Assembly: GCF_000159995.1 (NCBI RefSeq)
Contig: NZ_GG700642.1
Span: 192,376 to 236,728, forward strand
Direction of reading: 5' to 3'
Length of the DNA stretch: 44,353 bases
DNA from: Alloprevotella tannerae ATCC 51259
Lineage (GTDB): Bacteria; Bacteroidota; Bacteroidia; Bacteroidales; Bacteroidaceae
Notes under the pieces: generated by a model
Seen by the model: only the letters and a program-made list of their open reading frames with translations
Databases searched by the model: none
Told to the model about the DNA's origin: nothing
Translations under genes and position numbers: made by a program
Part shown: positions 25,005 through 35,428 of the stretch, in pieces
Layout: every line of letters begins with the position of its first letter
Position numbering within the stretch: position 1 is the stretch's first letter

Positions 25005-25475
25005 TTACTTTGATTTCAGCGTTTCCGTCACCTTGATTGTATCCTTCTCAACGTAAGTCTTATCCTTATCGTTTTGAGATATAACGACATTCAAGTTGTC
25101 GTTGTTAGCATCATAATAGATTGTCGTCTGATAAGCCGGCACTTCGTGCGCTTTACCACCCGTTGTCTTATAAATACCATTTTCAGAAACGATCGGCGTA
25201 ACCGTATTGAAATTCTTCACCACGTTATCATATTCGCCGCCAACAAGCTTCTGCATACGAGCCTTGAGGTCTGCATTGTCTAAGAGGTTGATTTCTGTCG
25301 GCGTTTTGCCGTCGTTGGTAGAAAAGAGCGCCTTCACGCCGTCCGTTGCAGTAGAATCATTTGCCACCTGCGTAGAATCGTTTGTTGCAGGTGTAGCTTC
25401 TTTCGTCTGTTGCTTGCAAGCCGTAAAGCCCAAACCGATTACGAGCGCTGCAGCCAAGATAAATGTCTTTTTCAT
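25005..25475 (-). CDS. Small secreted lipoprotein, function unknown
   Basis: A 156-residue protein. The start at 25475 is chosen because it gives a lipoprotein signal (MKKTFILAAALVIGLGFTAC, Cys20), and the longer upstream frame does not. A Thr/Ser/Asp-rich linker (KEATPATNDSTQVANDSTATDG) leads to a folded region of about 110 residues (KALFSTNDGKTPTEINLLDNADLKARMQKLVGGEYDNVVKNF ... EVPAYQTTIYYDANNDNLNVVISQND) that resembles small Bacteroidota lipoproteins measuring or inhibiting by unknown means. It is probably anchored at the inner or outer membrane, facing the periplasm. It is divergent from the AspT-type transporter gene, with a palindrome in the shared region. Confidence 0.8.
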   Translation of the reverse strand: MKKTFILAAALVIGLGFTACKQQTKEATPATNDSTQVANDSTATDGVKALFSTNDGKTPTEINLLDNADLKARMQKLVGGEYDNVVKNFNTVTPIVSENGIYKTTGGKAHEVPAYQTTIYYDANNDNLNVVISQNDKDKTYVEKDTIKVTETLKSK

Positions 25476-25503
25476 TGCTGTTTTTATCAAGTTTAATTTA
25501 TAT

Positions 25504-25533
25504 GGAGCAATATTACTCCACGGCGCAAAAATA
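25504..25533 (-). promoter_or_regulatory. -7 box and palindromic operator of the lipoprotein gene
   Basis: On the minus strand TATTTTTG (25526-25533) is a -7 box. The 16-bp near-palindrome GGAGCAATATTACTCC (25504-25519, one mismatched pair) lies where transcription should begin, a typical repressor position. Confidence 0.55.
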
Positions 25534-25667
25534 CACAATCTATTTGGCTTACATCATGAAATTAAAGAAAATTAGGCGAGGCTATTCTATCTTGGCTTTT
25601 CTCTACTCCACTTTGCATCTTTCATTATTTTTGAGTTTGCAACGGTTGATTCTCTCCTTTTTAATTG

Positions 25668-25695
25668 TTTGTATACGGAGAAGGGCGTACTTTTG
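25668..25695 (+). promoter_or_regulatory. Promoter of the AspT-type transporter gene
   Basis: TTTG (25668-25671) and TACTTTTG (25688-25695) match the -33 and -7 boxes, somewhat closely spaced (16 bases). The leader is about 50 bases. Confidence 0.55.
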
Positions 25696-25753
25696 CACAG
25701 CAATCTATAGTTGATTTATTATTTAACACATTCAAGACTATCACTATTCTACA

Positions 25754-27439
25754 ATGGGATGGATTAACGACATACTTTATAACCAAGATTCGGTGGCGCA
25801 TACTATCGCTCTTTATGCAGTTGTCATATCTTTAGGCATCTTGCTGGGTAAGATAAAGATCCGAGGTTTTTCTTTTGGGATGACGATCGTGCTTTTCATT
25901 GCCATATTGATGGGCCACTTAGACTTTCGCATCAACCAGCAGGTCTTGCTCTTTATGCGCGACTTCGGACTTCTGATTTTTGTCTACACGGTAGGCTTAC
26001 AGATGGGTTCGAGCTTCTTCTCCTCTTTTCGGCAATCCGGCATTCGCCTCAACGTCTTGGCCATCTTTGTCGTCCTGCTGAACCTCATCGTCTTGTTTAC
26101 GATCTATTTTTTCAATAGCGATAAGACGAGCATCTACCAATTGGTCGGCATTATGTCGGGCGCCGTGACGTGTACGCCCGGATTGGGTGCTGCGCAGCAG
26201 GTTTTGCAGGAAGCACCGGGCGACTATGCGCAGACAATCTCGCAGATGACGATGGGCTATGCCGCAGCTTATCCTGTCACGATCATCGCTTCGGTTCTCG
26301 TGATGGCGTTTATCAAACTGATATTTCGCATCAATCCTTCAGCAGAGCAAGCAGCCGTGGAAAAAGAAGAGGCCGACGCTCACGTAGAACCATTTATCGG
26401 CACATTTAAGTTAACCAATACGCTGATTGATGGCATAACGGTGTCTAAGTTGCACAACGTTTACGACCACGATTATGTCGTTTCGCGCATACTAAAGCCG
26501 GACGGGCAAATCTTAATACCCGGTTACGACACGCAAATCGGCGTCAATGACCTGCTCTTAGTCGTAATGTCGCCCGAAGATGTCGAGGCTTTCCGGCAGA
26601 TTGTGGGGCCTACGGTGGAGCGCAACTGGGATAAGGAGCCGGGAAAGGTCGTTTCGCGCAACATTCTCATATCCAATCCAAAGATTAACGGGAAACAGCT
26701 GGGCGCACTGCGCATACGCAACGGTTACGGACTGAATGCCACGCGCGTAACGCGGGCCGGCGTCTCACTTTTGGCTTCTCGCCATCTCACTTTGCAGGTC
26801 GGCGACAAACTGACGGTCGTAGGTCGCGAAGCCGACGTCGATCATTTGGCCGGCCGCTTGGGAAATTCGCAGAAACACCTGCGGCAACCCAACATGTTTA
26901 CCTTCTTCTTCGGCATACTCCTCGGCATTTTGCTTGGCAGCGTGCCCATTGCTTTTCCTGGAATGACCATGCCGCTGCGCCTGGGACTCTCCGGCGGCCC
27001 ACTGATCATTGCAATCCTAATCAGCCGCTATGGTTACAAACTCAAGTTGGTTTCCTATACTTCCACCTCGGCCGCATTGATGATTCGCGAATTTGGTATG
27101 TGCATTTTCTTAGCCTCAGTAGGCTTCGCCGCCGGCCCGAAGTTTGTCGAGTCTGTCTTTAGCGCCAACGGCGCACAATGGGTTTTCTGGGGCTTCCTCA
27201 TTACAACCATTCCCTTAGTCGTAGTAGCCACATTCGCGCGCATAAAATATAAGATCAACTACTTTACTATTCTCGGCTTCATCTGCGGAGCTTACACCGA
27301 TGCTCCCGCTTTGGCCTATGCCGATAGCGAAGGCAACAACGATGCGGCGCTCGTGGCCTACTCTACAGTCTATCCGCTCATCACCTTCCTCCGCGTCCTG
27401 TGCGCCCAGTTTATCGTTCTGGCTTTCCTGGCCGTCTGA
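25754..27439 (+). CDS. AspT/YidE-family putative transporter with two RCK_C domains
   Basis: A 561-residue inner-membrane protein with the family's mirror layout. An N-terminal block of about five helices (residues 15-190, IALYAVVISLGILLGKIKIRG, the AspT duplication domain with GLLIFVYTVGLQMG and GAVTCTPGLGAA) comes first. Two cytosolic TrkA-C/RCK_C domains follow (about 215-285 and 300-375, PFIGTFKLTNTLIDGITVSKL and GKVVSRNILISNPKINGKQL), then a second membrane block (about 390-561) repeating the motif as GMCIFLASVGFAAGPKF and GFICGAYTDAPALAYA. AspT itself exchanges aspartate for alanine. The YidE/YbjL type found here has no established substrate, so only putative transport can be stated. 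Length is typical. It is divergent from a small lipoprotein gene. Confidence 0.9.
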   Translation: MGWINDILYNQDSVAHTIALYAVVISLGILLGKIKIRGFSFGMTIVLFIAILMGHLDFRINQQVLLFMRDFGLLIFVYTVGLQMGSSFFSSFRQSGIRLNVLAIFVVLLNLIVLFTIYFFNSDKTSIYQLVGIMSGAVTCTPGLGAAQQVLQEAPGDYAQTISQMTMGYAAAYPVTIIASVLVMAFIKLIFRINPSAEQAAVEKEEADAHVEPFIGTFKLTNTLIDGITVSKLHNVYDHDYVVSRILKPDGQILIPGYDTQIGVNDLLLVVMSPEDVEAFRQIVGPTVERNWDKEPGKVVSRNILISNPKINGKQLGALRIRNGYGLNATRVTRAGVSLLASRHLTLQVGDKLTVVGREADVDHLAGRLGNSQKHLRQPNMFTFFFGILLGILLGSVPIAFPGMTMPLRLGLSGGPLIIAILISRYGYKLKLVSYTSTSAALMIREFGMCIFLASVGFAAGPKFVESVFSANGAQWVFWGFLITTIPLVVVATFARIKYKINYFTILGFICGAYTDAPALAYADSEGNNDAALVAYSTVYPLITFLRVLCAQFIVLAFLAV

Positions 27440-28066
27440 TAAGCCCGCGACGCCACAATCTTGTATCCTTTAGCGGCCTTTCCGCTTCCTTATATCCACC
27501 CTCGCCCCTATCGGGACGGGGGTGCGCTCATTTTACCCCTTTGAAAGTTTATTCTCATCCTGTTTCCACATTCCCGACTCCACTTCCTTGCGCATCAATT
27601 TCAGCAAAGGACACGACCGCCCGCAAGCAAATAAACGCCCCATCAGAATCACCATCATCAACTCATAATCTCACTACAAAAAACACGCACGAAAAGCCGC
27701 CAACAAGTCAAGAAATCCCGCCCTACGCTCAAACGCCCATTGTTTGCTCCCGCCAAACAATCGTTTGACCCCACCAAACCATAGTTTGCTCCCACCCAAC
27801 AATCGTTTGGTGCCGGCAAACAATAAACACCTCGGACAAAAATAGTCACAAAACCGGCGGAAATAAATTCAAAAGAAACCAGAACACCTCACTGTTTCTC
27901 GTATTACCCGCAAAAGGCGAGACAAAGAAGAAGATTAAGTCCTTACGCCTTGAACCAGTTTGCATCAAAATCGAGAGAGGGCAAACCGGCACTGAACAAT
28001 GCTAAACCTTGCGCGACACATAAGGGCATAAAAAAAGAGAAAGACAAAACTGCCTTTCTCTCAATG
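27440..28066. other. Intergenic region after the transporter gene
   Basis: No gene is supported. Copy 4 of the 80-bp element lies at 27742-27821. No clear terminator follows the transporter gene. Confidence 0.6.
27742..27821. repeat. 80-bp palindromic repeat element, copy 4
   Basis: GTTTG, CTCCCGC, CAAACAATCGTTTG, ACCCCAC, CAAACCATAGTTTG, CTCCCAC, CCAACAATCGTTTG, GTGCCGG, CAAAC. The plan and length are the same as the other three copies, and one core has a CAAAC to CCAAC change. Confidence 0.9.
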
Positions 28067-28140
28067 TGACCCCGGTGGGACTCAAACCCGCGACACTCAG
28101 AACCGGAATCTGATGCTCTATTCAACTGAGCTACGGGGCC
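28067..28140 (-). tRNA. tRNA-Arg (anticodon CCG)
   Basis: A 74-nt cloverleaf on the minus strand with discriminator A and no encoded CCA. The acceptor stem GGCCCCG pairs with CGGGGTC (one G-U). The D arm is GCTC-loop-GAGC, and the anticodon stem TCAGA/TCTGA encloses the loop TTCCGGT, giving CCG, which reads CGG. The T arm is GCGGG-TTTGAGT-CCCAC with one C-A mismatch. The D loop has G18-A19 and the T loop T56, instead of the usual G19 and C56. Confidence 0.95.
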
Positions 28141-28223
28141 TATATTTTTCCGGTGCAAAAATAGGCATTAAAGGCCAACAAGCAAAATTTGATGCTGACA
28201 AAGCGAAAAAACTTTTTAATCTC

Positions 28224-28254
28224 TTGGTAATTACTTGCGAAACTCGTATCTTTG
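28224..28254 (+). promoter_or_regulatory. Promoter of the rimP-nusA-infB operon
   Basis: TTG (28224-28226) and TATCTTTG (28247-28254), 20 bases apart, match the -33 and -7 boxes. The leader to rimP is about 165 bases. Confidence 0.7.
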
Positions 28255-28426
28255 CGGACATAAAAGGGTGAGGGACTTTTTGAAGTTCCTCATTTGTTTT
28301 TAACCGTTTACGTCTGTTTGCATCACGCTTCTTTACAGATCGCAAACGGCAGCCGCAAGGGGAAGCGCCATCTCGTCCAAAAAAACAAGAGCAGATGGGG
28401 CGCATTCTCATATCTTTATATAATGT

Positions 28427-28894
28427 ATGATAGATAAAAACGTCGTAAAACAACTGGTAGAGGAATGGCTCGATGGAAAAGATTATTTTCTGACGGACCT
28501 GACCGTTTCCCCGGACGATCGCATCGTCGTAGAGATGGATCACGTAGAGGGGGTTTGGATTGAAGACTGTGTAGACCTAAGCCGTTATATCGAAGAACGT
28601 TTGAATCGCGACGAAGAAGACTACGAGCTGGAAGTGGGCAGTGCAGGCATCGGCCAACCTTTTAAAGTGCATCGCCAATATGAGATTCACGTAGACTCAC
28701 CGGTCGTAGTGCTAACCGGTGAAGGTAAGAAGTTGCGCGGCATATTAACGGCCGTCGAGTCCGACCACTTTATCCTGACGATTAAGGAAAAAGTGCGACC
28801 CGAAGGGGCAAAGCGCCCGCAATGGGTAGACAAGGACCTCACCTTCCGCTTCGAGGACGTTAAATATACGAAGTACGATTTAGACGCAAAATAA
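28427..28894 (+). CDS. rimP: Ribosome maturation factor RimP
   Basis: A 155-residue cytosolic protein needed for maturation of the 30S subunit. The N-terminal alpha/beta domain (residues 1-75, LVEEWLDGKDYFLTDLTVSPDDRIVVEMDHVEGVWIEDCVDLSRYIEERL) carries the family pattern I-V-x-D-x-x-x-G-V-x-I-x-D-C-x-x-x-S-R. The ELEVGSAGIGQPFK segment corresponds to the YxLEVSSPGLxxPL motif in a Bacteroidales variant. A C-terminal SH3-like domain follows (about 85-155, VVVLTGEGKKLRGILTAVESDHFIL). It is first in the conserved rimP-nusA-infB order, with 75 bases to nusA. The ATG at 28427 follows an overlapping out-of-frame ATG 4 bases earlier. Confidence 0.95.
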   Translation: MIDKNVVKQLVEEWLDGKDYFLTDLTVSPDDRIVVEMDHVEGVWIEDCVDLSRYIEERLNRDEEDYELEVGSAGIGQPFKVHRQYEIHVDSPVVVLTGEGKKLRGILTAVESDHFILTIKEKVRPEGAKRPQWVDKDLTFRFEDVKYTKYDLDAK

Positions 28895-28969
28895 ACGTAC
28901 GGACAGCTATGGCACACCGATCATAGGCAGACGCAACTTAGTTCACGTAAATAATAAAAACAATATACA

Positions 28970-30229
28970 ATGCCCAGAAAGAAAGCCGAGGTGATCAGCC
29001 TCACCGATACCTTTGCTGAGTTTAAAGAGAACAAAAACATAGATCGCACGACGTTGGTCAGTGTGCTTGAAGAGAGTTTTCGCAGCGTTATTACAAAACT
29101 CTTCGGTTCAGATGAAAACTTCGACGTGATTGTCAACCCGGACAAAGGCGACTGCGAAATCTATCGCAATCGTGTAGTCGTGGCTGACAATGCTGTTGAA
29201 GACCACAAATCGCAAATCAGTCTGACTGAAGCACGCGAGATCGACTCTGACTACGAAGAGGGCGAGGAAGTGAGCGAGCCCATTAACTTCGCAAAATTTG
29301 GCCGCCGTGCTATCCTGACGCTTCGCCAAACGCTGGCGAGCAAACTGCTTGAGCTGGATCACGATGCGCTTTTCAATAAGTATAAAGATCGTGTGGGCGA
29401 AATCATTGCGGCTGAAGTATATCAGACGTGGAAGCAGGAAACGCTCCTGATGGACGATGAGGGCAATGAACTTTATTTGCCCAAGAATCAACAAATACCG
29501 CGCGATTTCTTCCACAAGGGAGATAATGTCCGTGCAGTAATCGACCGCGTCGACAACTTAAACGGCACGCCCAAGATCTTCTTGAGTCGCACAAGCCCCG
29601 AGTTTTTGCGTCGCTTGCTCGAACAAGAAATTCCGGAGATCGGCGATGGGTTAATTTCACTCAAGCGCATTGCACGCATACCCGGAGAACGTGCAAAGAT
29701 TGCCGTAGAAAGCTACGATGACCGCATAGATCCCGTAGGTGCTTGCGTAGGCGTGAAAGGCAGCCGCATTCATGGCATTGTAAGAGAATTGCACAACGAA
29801 AACATTGACGTAATCAATTACACGTCTAACCCTGCGCTGTTTATTCAACGTGCGCTCAATCCGGCACAAGTTTCCAGCATTCAATTGGATGAAGAAAACC
29901 GCAAAGCGCAAGTATATCTGCGCCCTGAAGAAGTATCGCTGGCCATCGGTAAGGGAGGTCAGAACATCAAATTGGCTTCTATGCTGACGGAATATACGAT
30001 CGACGTCTTCCGCGAAGTAGAGGGCGATGATCAGGAAGACGACATCTTCCTCGATGAGTTTGCTGATGAAATCGATCAATGGGTCATCGACGCGATTAAG
30101 TCAATCGGCCTGCAAACGGCAAAGGATGTATTGAACGCTCCGCGCCAAATGCTGATTGAGAAAGCCGACCTCGAAGAGAGTACCGTAGATGAAGTACTCC
30201 GTATATTGAACGCAGAGTTTGAGCAATAA
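28970..30229 (+). CDS. nusA: Transcription termination/antitermination factor NusA
   Basis: A 419-residue NusA that binds RNA polymerase and nascent RNA and modulates pausing, termination and antitermination. The N-terminal polymerase-binding domain covers about residues 1-125. An S1 RNA-binding domain follows (about 130-195, [28 protein letters not shown]), then two KH domains (about 200-350) marked by [19 protein letters not shown] and [19 protein letters not shown] short acidic/helical C-terminal part ([36 protein letters not shown]) carries a helix-hairpin-helix-like segment. Length suits Bacteroidota NusA. Located 75 bases after rimP and 38 before infB. Confidence 0.96.
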   Translation: MPRKKAEVISLTDTFAEFKENKNIDRTTLVSVLEESFRSVITKLFGSDENFDVIVNPDKGDCEIYRNRVVVADNAVEDHKSQISLTEAREIDSDYEEGEEVSEPINFAKFGRRAILTLRQTLASKLLELDHDALFNKYKDRVGEIIAAEVYQTWKQETLLMDDEGNELYLPKNQQIPRDFFHKGDNVRAVIDRVDNLNGTPKIFLSRTSPEFLRRLLEQEIPEIGDGLISLKRIARIPGERAKIAVESYDDRIDPVGACVGVKGSRIHGIVRELHNENIDVINYTSNPALFIQRALNPAQVSSIQLDEENRKAQVYLRPEEVSLAIGKGGQNIKLASMLTEYTIDVFREVEGDDQEDDIFLDEFADEIDQWVIDAIKSIGLQTAKDVLNAPRQMLIEKADLEESTVDEVLRILNAEFEQ

Positions 30230-30267
30230 ATACTAATAATCCGTTTTTCCCCTTTCACCACCGAAGC

Positions 30268-33126
30268 ATGAGCATAAGATTAAATAAAGCCCTCAAAGAG
30301 TTTAACATAGGCAAGGATACGGCTGTAGAATTCTTGGCCAAAAAAGGCCATGAAATAGAGTCGAACCCCAACACTAAATTGTCAGACGAGCAATACGATT
30401 TGTTGCGTCGCGAATTTAAGAAAGATGAAGAGGTGCGCCGCAAGGCTACGGAGCTGAGCCAAGGCCGTCAGCAAGAAAAGAAAGAGAAAAAGGCTCAGAA
30501 ATCAGAACGACGGGCGACAGAAGAGGTAAAAACTGTCGTTCCGGAGGACTTGCGTCCGCAAATCAAGATAAAAGGGCAAGTAGATCTTGACGCACCTGCT
30601 AATGTAGAGGCGGCTCCTGAGGCGGAAAGAAAGGAAGAGAAACCGATTGAGACATCTGCAGCGGCAAAGCCCATAGCTACTGAATCGCCGAAAGAAGCTG
30701 TTAGTGCGCCTGTAAAAGAGACGACAGCGAAACCGGCAGAGCCGGCAAAAGCAGCAACAACGCCGGAAGAACCAACGGTCAATAAGCCCGTAAAGGAAAC
30801 TCTTTCAGAGCCAAAAAGCGCAGCGAACGAAGCCGGTACTGCGACTGAAAAGCCGAAAAAGCCTGCTAAACCGACAAAAGAAGAACGTGAACAGCAGATT
30901 GGCGAGACGAAAAACGGTGTATTTGAATTGCGCTCAACACCGGAATTGAGTGCGCCAAAAGTTGTCGGACAGATTGACCTTTCAACGCTTAATCAATCGA
31001 CGCGCCCGAAGAAGAAAGGCAAAGATGAGCGCCGCAAAGAGCGCGAGAAAAAGAAACGCAGCCGCATCGGCGCACAGCGTGTCGACATCAACGCTACAGC
31101 GAATCAACTGCAAAACAATGAGCGTCGCAAGCCTGGCAACAACAGCAACAATCAGCAGACATCACAAAGCAACAACCGCAGACGTAACCGTAAGGTGAAA
31201 GAAGCGGTTAAGACTGAGATTAGCGAGGAAGATGTAGCAAAGCAAGTAAAAGAAACACTCGCACGCCTGACGAATAAGTCAAACAAGAACACGAAGGGCG
31301 CTAAATATCGCAAGGAAAAGCGCGAACAAGTGCGCGAACGCGAAGAAGAGCTCCGCCGCGAAGAGCGTGCCGAGAGCAAGATTCTGAAACTAACGGAATT
31401 TGTTACGGCAAACGAATTGGCAACGATGATGGATGTGCCTGTGACGAAAGTCATTGGTACGTGTATGAGTATCGGCGTGATGGTCAGCATCAACCAACGC
31501 TTGGACGCAGAAACCATTGACATTGTTGCCGACGAGTTTGGTTTCAAGACCGAATTTGTGAGTGCCGAAGTGCAAGATGCCGTTCAAGAGGAAGAGGATG
31601 ATGAAGAAAACCTCGAGCCACGCGCTCCGATCGTTACCGTAATGGGTCACGTTGACCACGGTAAGACTTCATTGCTCGACTATATCCGTAAAGCCAACGT
31701 CATCGCTGGTGAGGCCGGCGGTATCACGCAACATATCGGTGCTTATAATGTACAGTTGGAGAGCGGACGCCATATTACGTTCCTTGATACGCCGGGTCAC
31801 GAAGCCTTTACGGCAATGCGTGCACGCGGTGCACAAGTAACCGACATCGCCATTATTATCATTGCGGCCGATGACGACATTATGCCGCAAACGAAAGAGG
31901 CAATCAACCACGCAGTAGCAGCTAACGTGCCCATCGTCTTTGCTATAAACAAAGTAGATAAACCTACGGCCAACCCGGATAAGATCAAGGAGAGTTTGGC
32001 GGCTATGAACTTCCTTGTGGAAGAATGGGGAGGCAAATACCAAAGTCAGGATATTTCTGCCAAAAAAGGTCTCGGCATAAAAGAGCTGCTTGAAAAGGTA
32101 TTGCTCGAAGCAGATATGCTTGATTTGAAGGCTAATCCTAACCGCAAAGCTACGGGTACGATTATCGAATCAGCGCTTGATAAAGGGCGCGGATACGTAG
32201 CTACGATTTTAGTAAGCAACGGCACGCTGCATCAAGGCGATGTCGTATTGGCCGGCACCAACTTTGGCCGCGTCAAAGCTCTCTTCAATGAGCGCAGCCA
32301 GCGTATAGATAATGTAGGGCCTTCCATGGCGGCTACGCTATTAGGCTTCAACGGCGCCCCGCAAGCCGGCGATCAGTTCCACGTAATGGATACTGAGCAA
32401 GAAGCGCGTGAGATTACCGCTAAACGCGAACAATTGCAGCGCGAACAAGACTTGCGTACGCACAAGATGCTGACGCTCGACGAACTGGGTCGAAGAATCA
32501 AGCAGGGCAATTACCAAGAATTGAACATCATCGTCAAAGGTGACGTGGACGGTTCTGTCGAAGCGCTTTCCGATTCTTTCATCAAACTATCTACACCGGA
32601 AATCGCCGTCAATGTAATCCATAAAGGCGTAGGTCAGATTAGCGAGAACGACGTCACACTCGCCGCAGCGTCACAAGCCGTGATTGTTGGCTTCCAAGTG
32701 CGTCCCAGTCAAGCAGCACGCAAGATCGCAGATCGCGACGGCGTAGAGATTCGTCAATACTCTATCATCTACGATGCGATCGACGACGTGAAGAAGGCAA
32801 TGGAGGGTATGTTGCAGCCGATCCTCAAAGAAGAAGTTACCGCAACGCTCGACGTTCGCCAAGTTTACCATATCTCCAAAGTGGGCTACGTGGCCGGCGC
32901 TTATGTCTCTGATGGTAAAGTGCACCGCACCGACAAGGCTCGCCTTATCCGCGATGGTATCGTCATCTTCTCCGGCGGCATTAACGCCTTGAAGCGCTTC
33001 AAAGACGATGTGAAAGAAATCGGTACAAACTTTGAGTGTGGTATAAGTCTTGTAAACTGCAACGACATCAAGGAAGGCGACATCATCGAGACTTACCAAG
33101 AAGTAGAAGTTAAACAGAAGCTATAA
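30268..33126 (+). CDS. infB: Translation initiation factor IF-2
   Basis: A 952-residue GTPase that brings initiator tRNA to the 30S subunit. Residues 1-50 are an IF2_N-like helical module ([28 protein letters not shown]), followed by a long low-complexity charged linker (about 55-370, rich in Ala, Glu, Lys and Pro), a second IF2_N module near 375-430 and the G domain. G motifs: GHVDHGKT at 460-467, [21 protein letters not shown] and SAKKGLG. Domains II to IV follow, with the C-terminal barrel ending [17 protein letters not shown]. Length is typical of Bacteroidota IF-2, which has a large linker. Confidence 0.97.
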   Translation: MSIRLNKALKEFNIGKDTAVEFLAKKGHEIESNPNTKLSDEQYDLLRREFKKDEEVRRKATELSQGRQQEKKEKKAQKSERRATEEVKTVVPEDLRPQIKIKGQVDLDAPANVEAAPEAERKEEKPIETSAAAKPIATESPKEAVSAPVKETTAKPAEPAKAATTPEEPTVNKPVKETLSEPKSAANEAGTATEKPKKPAKPTKEEREQQIGETKNGVFELRSTPELSAPKVVGQIDLSTLNQSTRPKKKGKDERRKEREKKKRSRIGAQRVDINATANQLQNNERRKPGNNSNNQQTSQSNNRRRNRKVKEAVKTEISEEDVAKQVKETLARLTNKSNKNTKGAKYRKEKREQVREREEELRREERAESKILKLTEFVTANELATMMDVPVTKVIGTCMSIGVMVSINQRLDAETIDIVADEFGFKTEFVSAEVQDAVQEEEDDEENLEPRAPIVTVMGHVDHGKTSLLDYIRKANVIAGEAGGITQHIGAYNVQLESGRHITFLDTPGHEAFTAMRARGAQVTDIAIIIIAADDDIMPQTKEAINHAVAANVPIVFAINKVDKPTANPDKIKESLAAMNFLVEEWGGKYQSQDISAKKGLGIKELLEKVLLEADMLDLKANPNRKATGTIIESALDKGRGYVATILVSNGTLHQGDVVLAGTNFGRVKALFNERSQRIDNVGPSMAATLLGFNGAPQAGDQFHVMDTEQEAREITAKREQLQREQDLRTHKMLTLDELGRRIKQGNYQELNIIVKGDVDGSVEALSDSFIKLSTPEIAVNVIHKGVGQISENDVTLAAASQAVIVGFQVRPSQAARKIADRDGVEIRQYSIIYDAIDDVKKAMEGMLQPILKEEVTATLDVRQVYHISKVGYVAGAYVSDGKVHRTDKARLIRDGIVIFSGGINALKRFKDDVKEIGTNFECGISLVNCNDIKEGDIIETYQEVEVKQKL

Positions 33127-33237
33127 ACTGCTTGCAGCTGCCATCGTCGGTTGAAGTGTGCGCCACTATATATATAATGTGTATGAGGCCTGATATTCGA
33201 TTGACTTCGCAGCTCCACCAGCTATAAACAGAAAAAG

Positions 33238-33290
33238 AGGCAGACGCGCAGTTACATCCATTGAGATGTTATGCAGTCTGCCTTTGTTTC
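33238..33290 (+). terminator. Terminator after infB
   Basis: AGGCAGAC (33238-33245) pairs with GTCTGCCT (33276-33283), with a smaller inner stem ACATC/GATGT and the tail TTTGTTTC. It separates infB from cvpA, although I see no strong promoter for cvpA, so it may be partial. Confidence 0.75.
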
Positions 33291-33330
33291 TTATCCGGTG
33301 CACTTCCGTGCCCACCAAATACTAACAGCT

Positions 33331-33888
33331 ATGACATTAGACATATTTATAATTGCTATTCTGCTTTGGGCAGGCTTCAACGGCTGGAAGAAAGGTTTGC
33401 TTAAGGAACTCATTTCTATGGGCGGCTTTCTGCTTGGCCTCTTAATTGCAGCCACCTGCTACTCTACCTTAGGAGAATACTTAGCAGTCAATGGTTCACA
33501 GGTAAATATGCTGACCAGCCTCATCGCGTTCTTAATTCTGTGGATCATCGTCCCCATCGCTTTAGGCTTTGTGGCAACTATGCTTACCAAGACATTGAAA
33601 GGGATGAAACTCGGTACGCCCAACTCGATCTTAGGCTTGCTCGTTAGCGTACTCAAATATGGTTTGTTGCTCAGTTGCTTACTAAGCGCTATGAACGCAC
33701 TCGGACTCCTCAGCCAAGAGAAGATAGCGGGGTCGCACCTTTACAAACCGACGACGAGCATCGTCTCTTTTATTTTTGAGCACGGCATTACGCAGAGCGA
33801 TGATAAGCAAGGCCAAACTGCTGATACAACTTGGGTAGACATGCAGCCTGCAGCCGATGCTGCAAAGCAATCTTCCAAAAAGCATTAA
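33331..33888 (+). CDS. CvpA family inner membrane protein
   Basis: A 185-residue membrane protein of the CvpA/colicin V production family. The ATG at 33331 ([13 protein letters not shown]) is preferred to one 60 bases upstream, because it starts the first helix directly as in homologues. Four membrane segments lie at about 4-22, 27-47, 63-86 and 100-122, with the family pattern [23 protein letters not shown] in the first pair. The C-terminal tail (about 140-185) is soluble and charged. The molecular role is poorly known, with links to envelope stress and bile resistance elsewhere. It ends 4 bases before sufB, so the two are likely co-translated. Confidence 0.88.
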   Translation: MTLDIFIIAILLWAGFNGWKKGLLKELISMGGFLLGLLIAATCYSTLGEYLAVNGSQVNMLTSLIAFLILWIIVPIALGFVATMLTKTLKGMKLGTPNSILGLLVSVLKYGLLLSCLLSAMNALGLLSQEKIAGSHLYKPTTSIVSFIFEHGITQSDDKQGQTADTTWVDMQPAADAAKQSSKKH

Positions 33889-33892
33889 AACT

Positions 33893-35332
33893 ATGGCAGA
33901 CGAGAAAGATATTATACGGGAGACCTTTGATAAAAAGTACGAATACGGCTTTACGACCGACGTCGAAACTGAAATCATCCCTACCGGACTGAATGAAGAT
34001 GTCATTCGTCTTATCTCTCATAAAAAGGAAGAACCCGAGTGGCTTTTAGAATTCCGCCTGCGTGCCTTTCATTATTGGCAAACGCTGGCGCAACCTGAAT
34101 GGGGCCACGTGAATCTGCCGGCTATCGACTATCAGGCAATATCTTATTATGCCGACCCCTTAAAGAAAAAGTCGGGCAAGAAAGAGATCGATCCGGAGTT
34201 GATGAAGACCTTCGACAAACTGGGCATTCCGCTTGAAGAGCGCTTGGCCTTAAGTGGCGTGGCTGTCGATGCTGTGATGGACTCCGTATCGGTGAAGACG
34301 ACTTTCAAAGACAAGTTGCAGGAGAAAGGAATCATCTTTTGCAGTATGTCAGAGGCTGTCCGCGAAAACCCCGACTTGGTGCGCAAATACTTAGGCAGCG
34401 TTGTGCCCTATCGCGACAATTATTTTGCCGCACTCAATAGTGCCGTCTTTTCTGATGGTTCGTTTGTCTACATTCCCAAAGGCATCCGTTGCCCAATGGA
34501 ACTATCTTCTTATTTCCGCATCAATGCACGCAACACCGGACAGTTTGAGCGCACGTTGATCGTCTGCGAAGACGGCGGCTATGTCTCTTATTTGGAGGGT
34601 TGCACTGCGCCACAGCGCGACGAGAACCAATTGCACGCCGCCATTGTAGAAATCATTGTGGAAAAAGAGGCAGAAGTAAAATACAGTACGGTACAGAATT
34701 GGTATCCCGGCGATAGCGAAGGCCGCGGCGGCGTATATAATCTCGTTACCAAACGAGGACAATTGCGTGGCGCCAACAGCAAACTCTCTTGGACGCAAGT
34801 GGAGACAGGCTCGGCCATCACGTGGAAATATCCCTCCTGCGTATTGATGGGCGACAATTCGCAAGCCGAATTTTACAGTGTCGCCGTGACCAATCATCAC
34901 CAAGAGGCTGATACGGGCACTAAGATGATCCATTTAGGTAAGAATACGCGCAGTACGATTGTTTCCAAAGGCATATCCGCCGGCAAGAGTCAAAATTCTT
35001 ATCGCGGTTTAGTAAAATGCTCTTCCCGCGCTGATGGAGCGCGCAACTACTCTTCCTGCGATTCACTCCTCTTAGGTAGCGAGTGCGGCGCACATACTTT
35101 CCCTTATATTGATGTCAACAACAACAACGCCATCGTAGAGCACGAAGCCACGACTTCAAAGATCAGCGAAGACCAGTTGTTCTATTGCAACCAGCGCGGC
35201 ATCCCCCCCGAGGCAGCCGTAGATCTGATTGTCAACGGCTATGCCAAAGAAGTAATCAACAAACTCCCAATGGAATTTGCCGTAGAAGCGCAAAAGCTCC
35301 TCAGTCTTTCCCTCGAAGGCAGTGTAGGATAA
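33893..35332 (+). CDS. sufB: Fe-S cluster assembly scaffold SufB
   Basis: A 479-residue SufB, scaffold of the SufBCD complex for Fe-S cluster assembly. The ATG at 33893 ([20 protein letters not shown]) is chosen over an in-frame upstream site that lies within cvpA. Family features are the N-terminal helical part with [19 protein letters not shown], the beta-helix core ([40 protein letters not shown]) and the C-terminal region ([36 protein letters not shown]) with the conserved Cys and Glu/His used for cluster build-up and SufD contact. The C-terminus ([15 protein letters not shown]) is intact. Unusually, sufC does not follow: a terminator and an opposite-strand KAP NTPase gene come next. Confidence 0.97.
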   Translation: MADEKDIIRETFDKKYEYGFTTDVETEIIPTGLNEDVIRLISHKKEEPEWLLEFRLRAFHYWQTLAQPEWGHVNLPAIDYQAISYYADPLKKKSGKKEIDPELMKTFDKLGIPLEERLALSGVAVDAVMDSVSVKTTFKDKLQEKGIIFCSMSEAVRENPDLVRKYLGSVVPYRDNYFAALNSAVFSDGSFVYIPKGIRCPMELSSYFRINARNTGQFERTLIVCEDGGYVSYLEGCTAPQRDENQLHAAIVEIIVEKEAEVKYSTVQNWYPGDSEGRGGVYNLVTKRGQLRGANSKLSWTQVETGSAITWKYPSCVLMGDNSQAEFYSVAVTNHHQEADTGTKMIHLGKNTRSTIVSKGISAGKSQNSYRGLVKCSSRADGARNYSSCDSLLLGSECGAHTFPYIDVNNNNAIVEHEATTSKISEDQLFYCNQRGIPPEAAVDLIVNGYAKEVINKLPMEFAVEAQKLLSLSLEGSVG

Positions 35333-35355
35333 TAGCTTCTTTATAAACAACCAAG

Positions 35356-35393
35356 ACAATGGCCGGCATTTCAATTGAAATACCGGCCATTGT
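35356..35393. terminator. Bidirectional terminator between sufB and KAP gene
   Basis: A 17-bp stem (35356-35372 with 35377-35393, one mismatch) around AATT carries ACAATGGCCGG on one side and CCGGCCATTGT on the other, with T-rich flanks. It can serve both convergent genes. Confidence 0.88.
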
Positions 35394-35428
35394 TGTATGT
35401 ATCTTTTCAAAGAAAGTGCTTTAATAAA

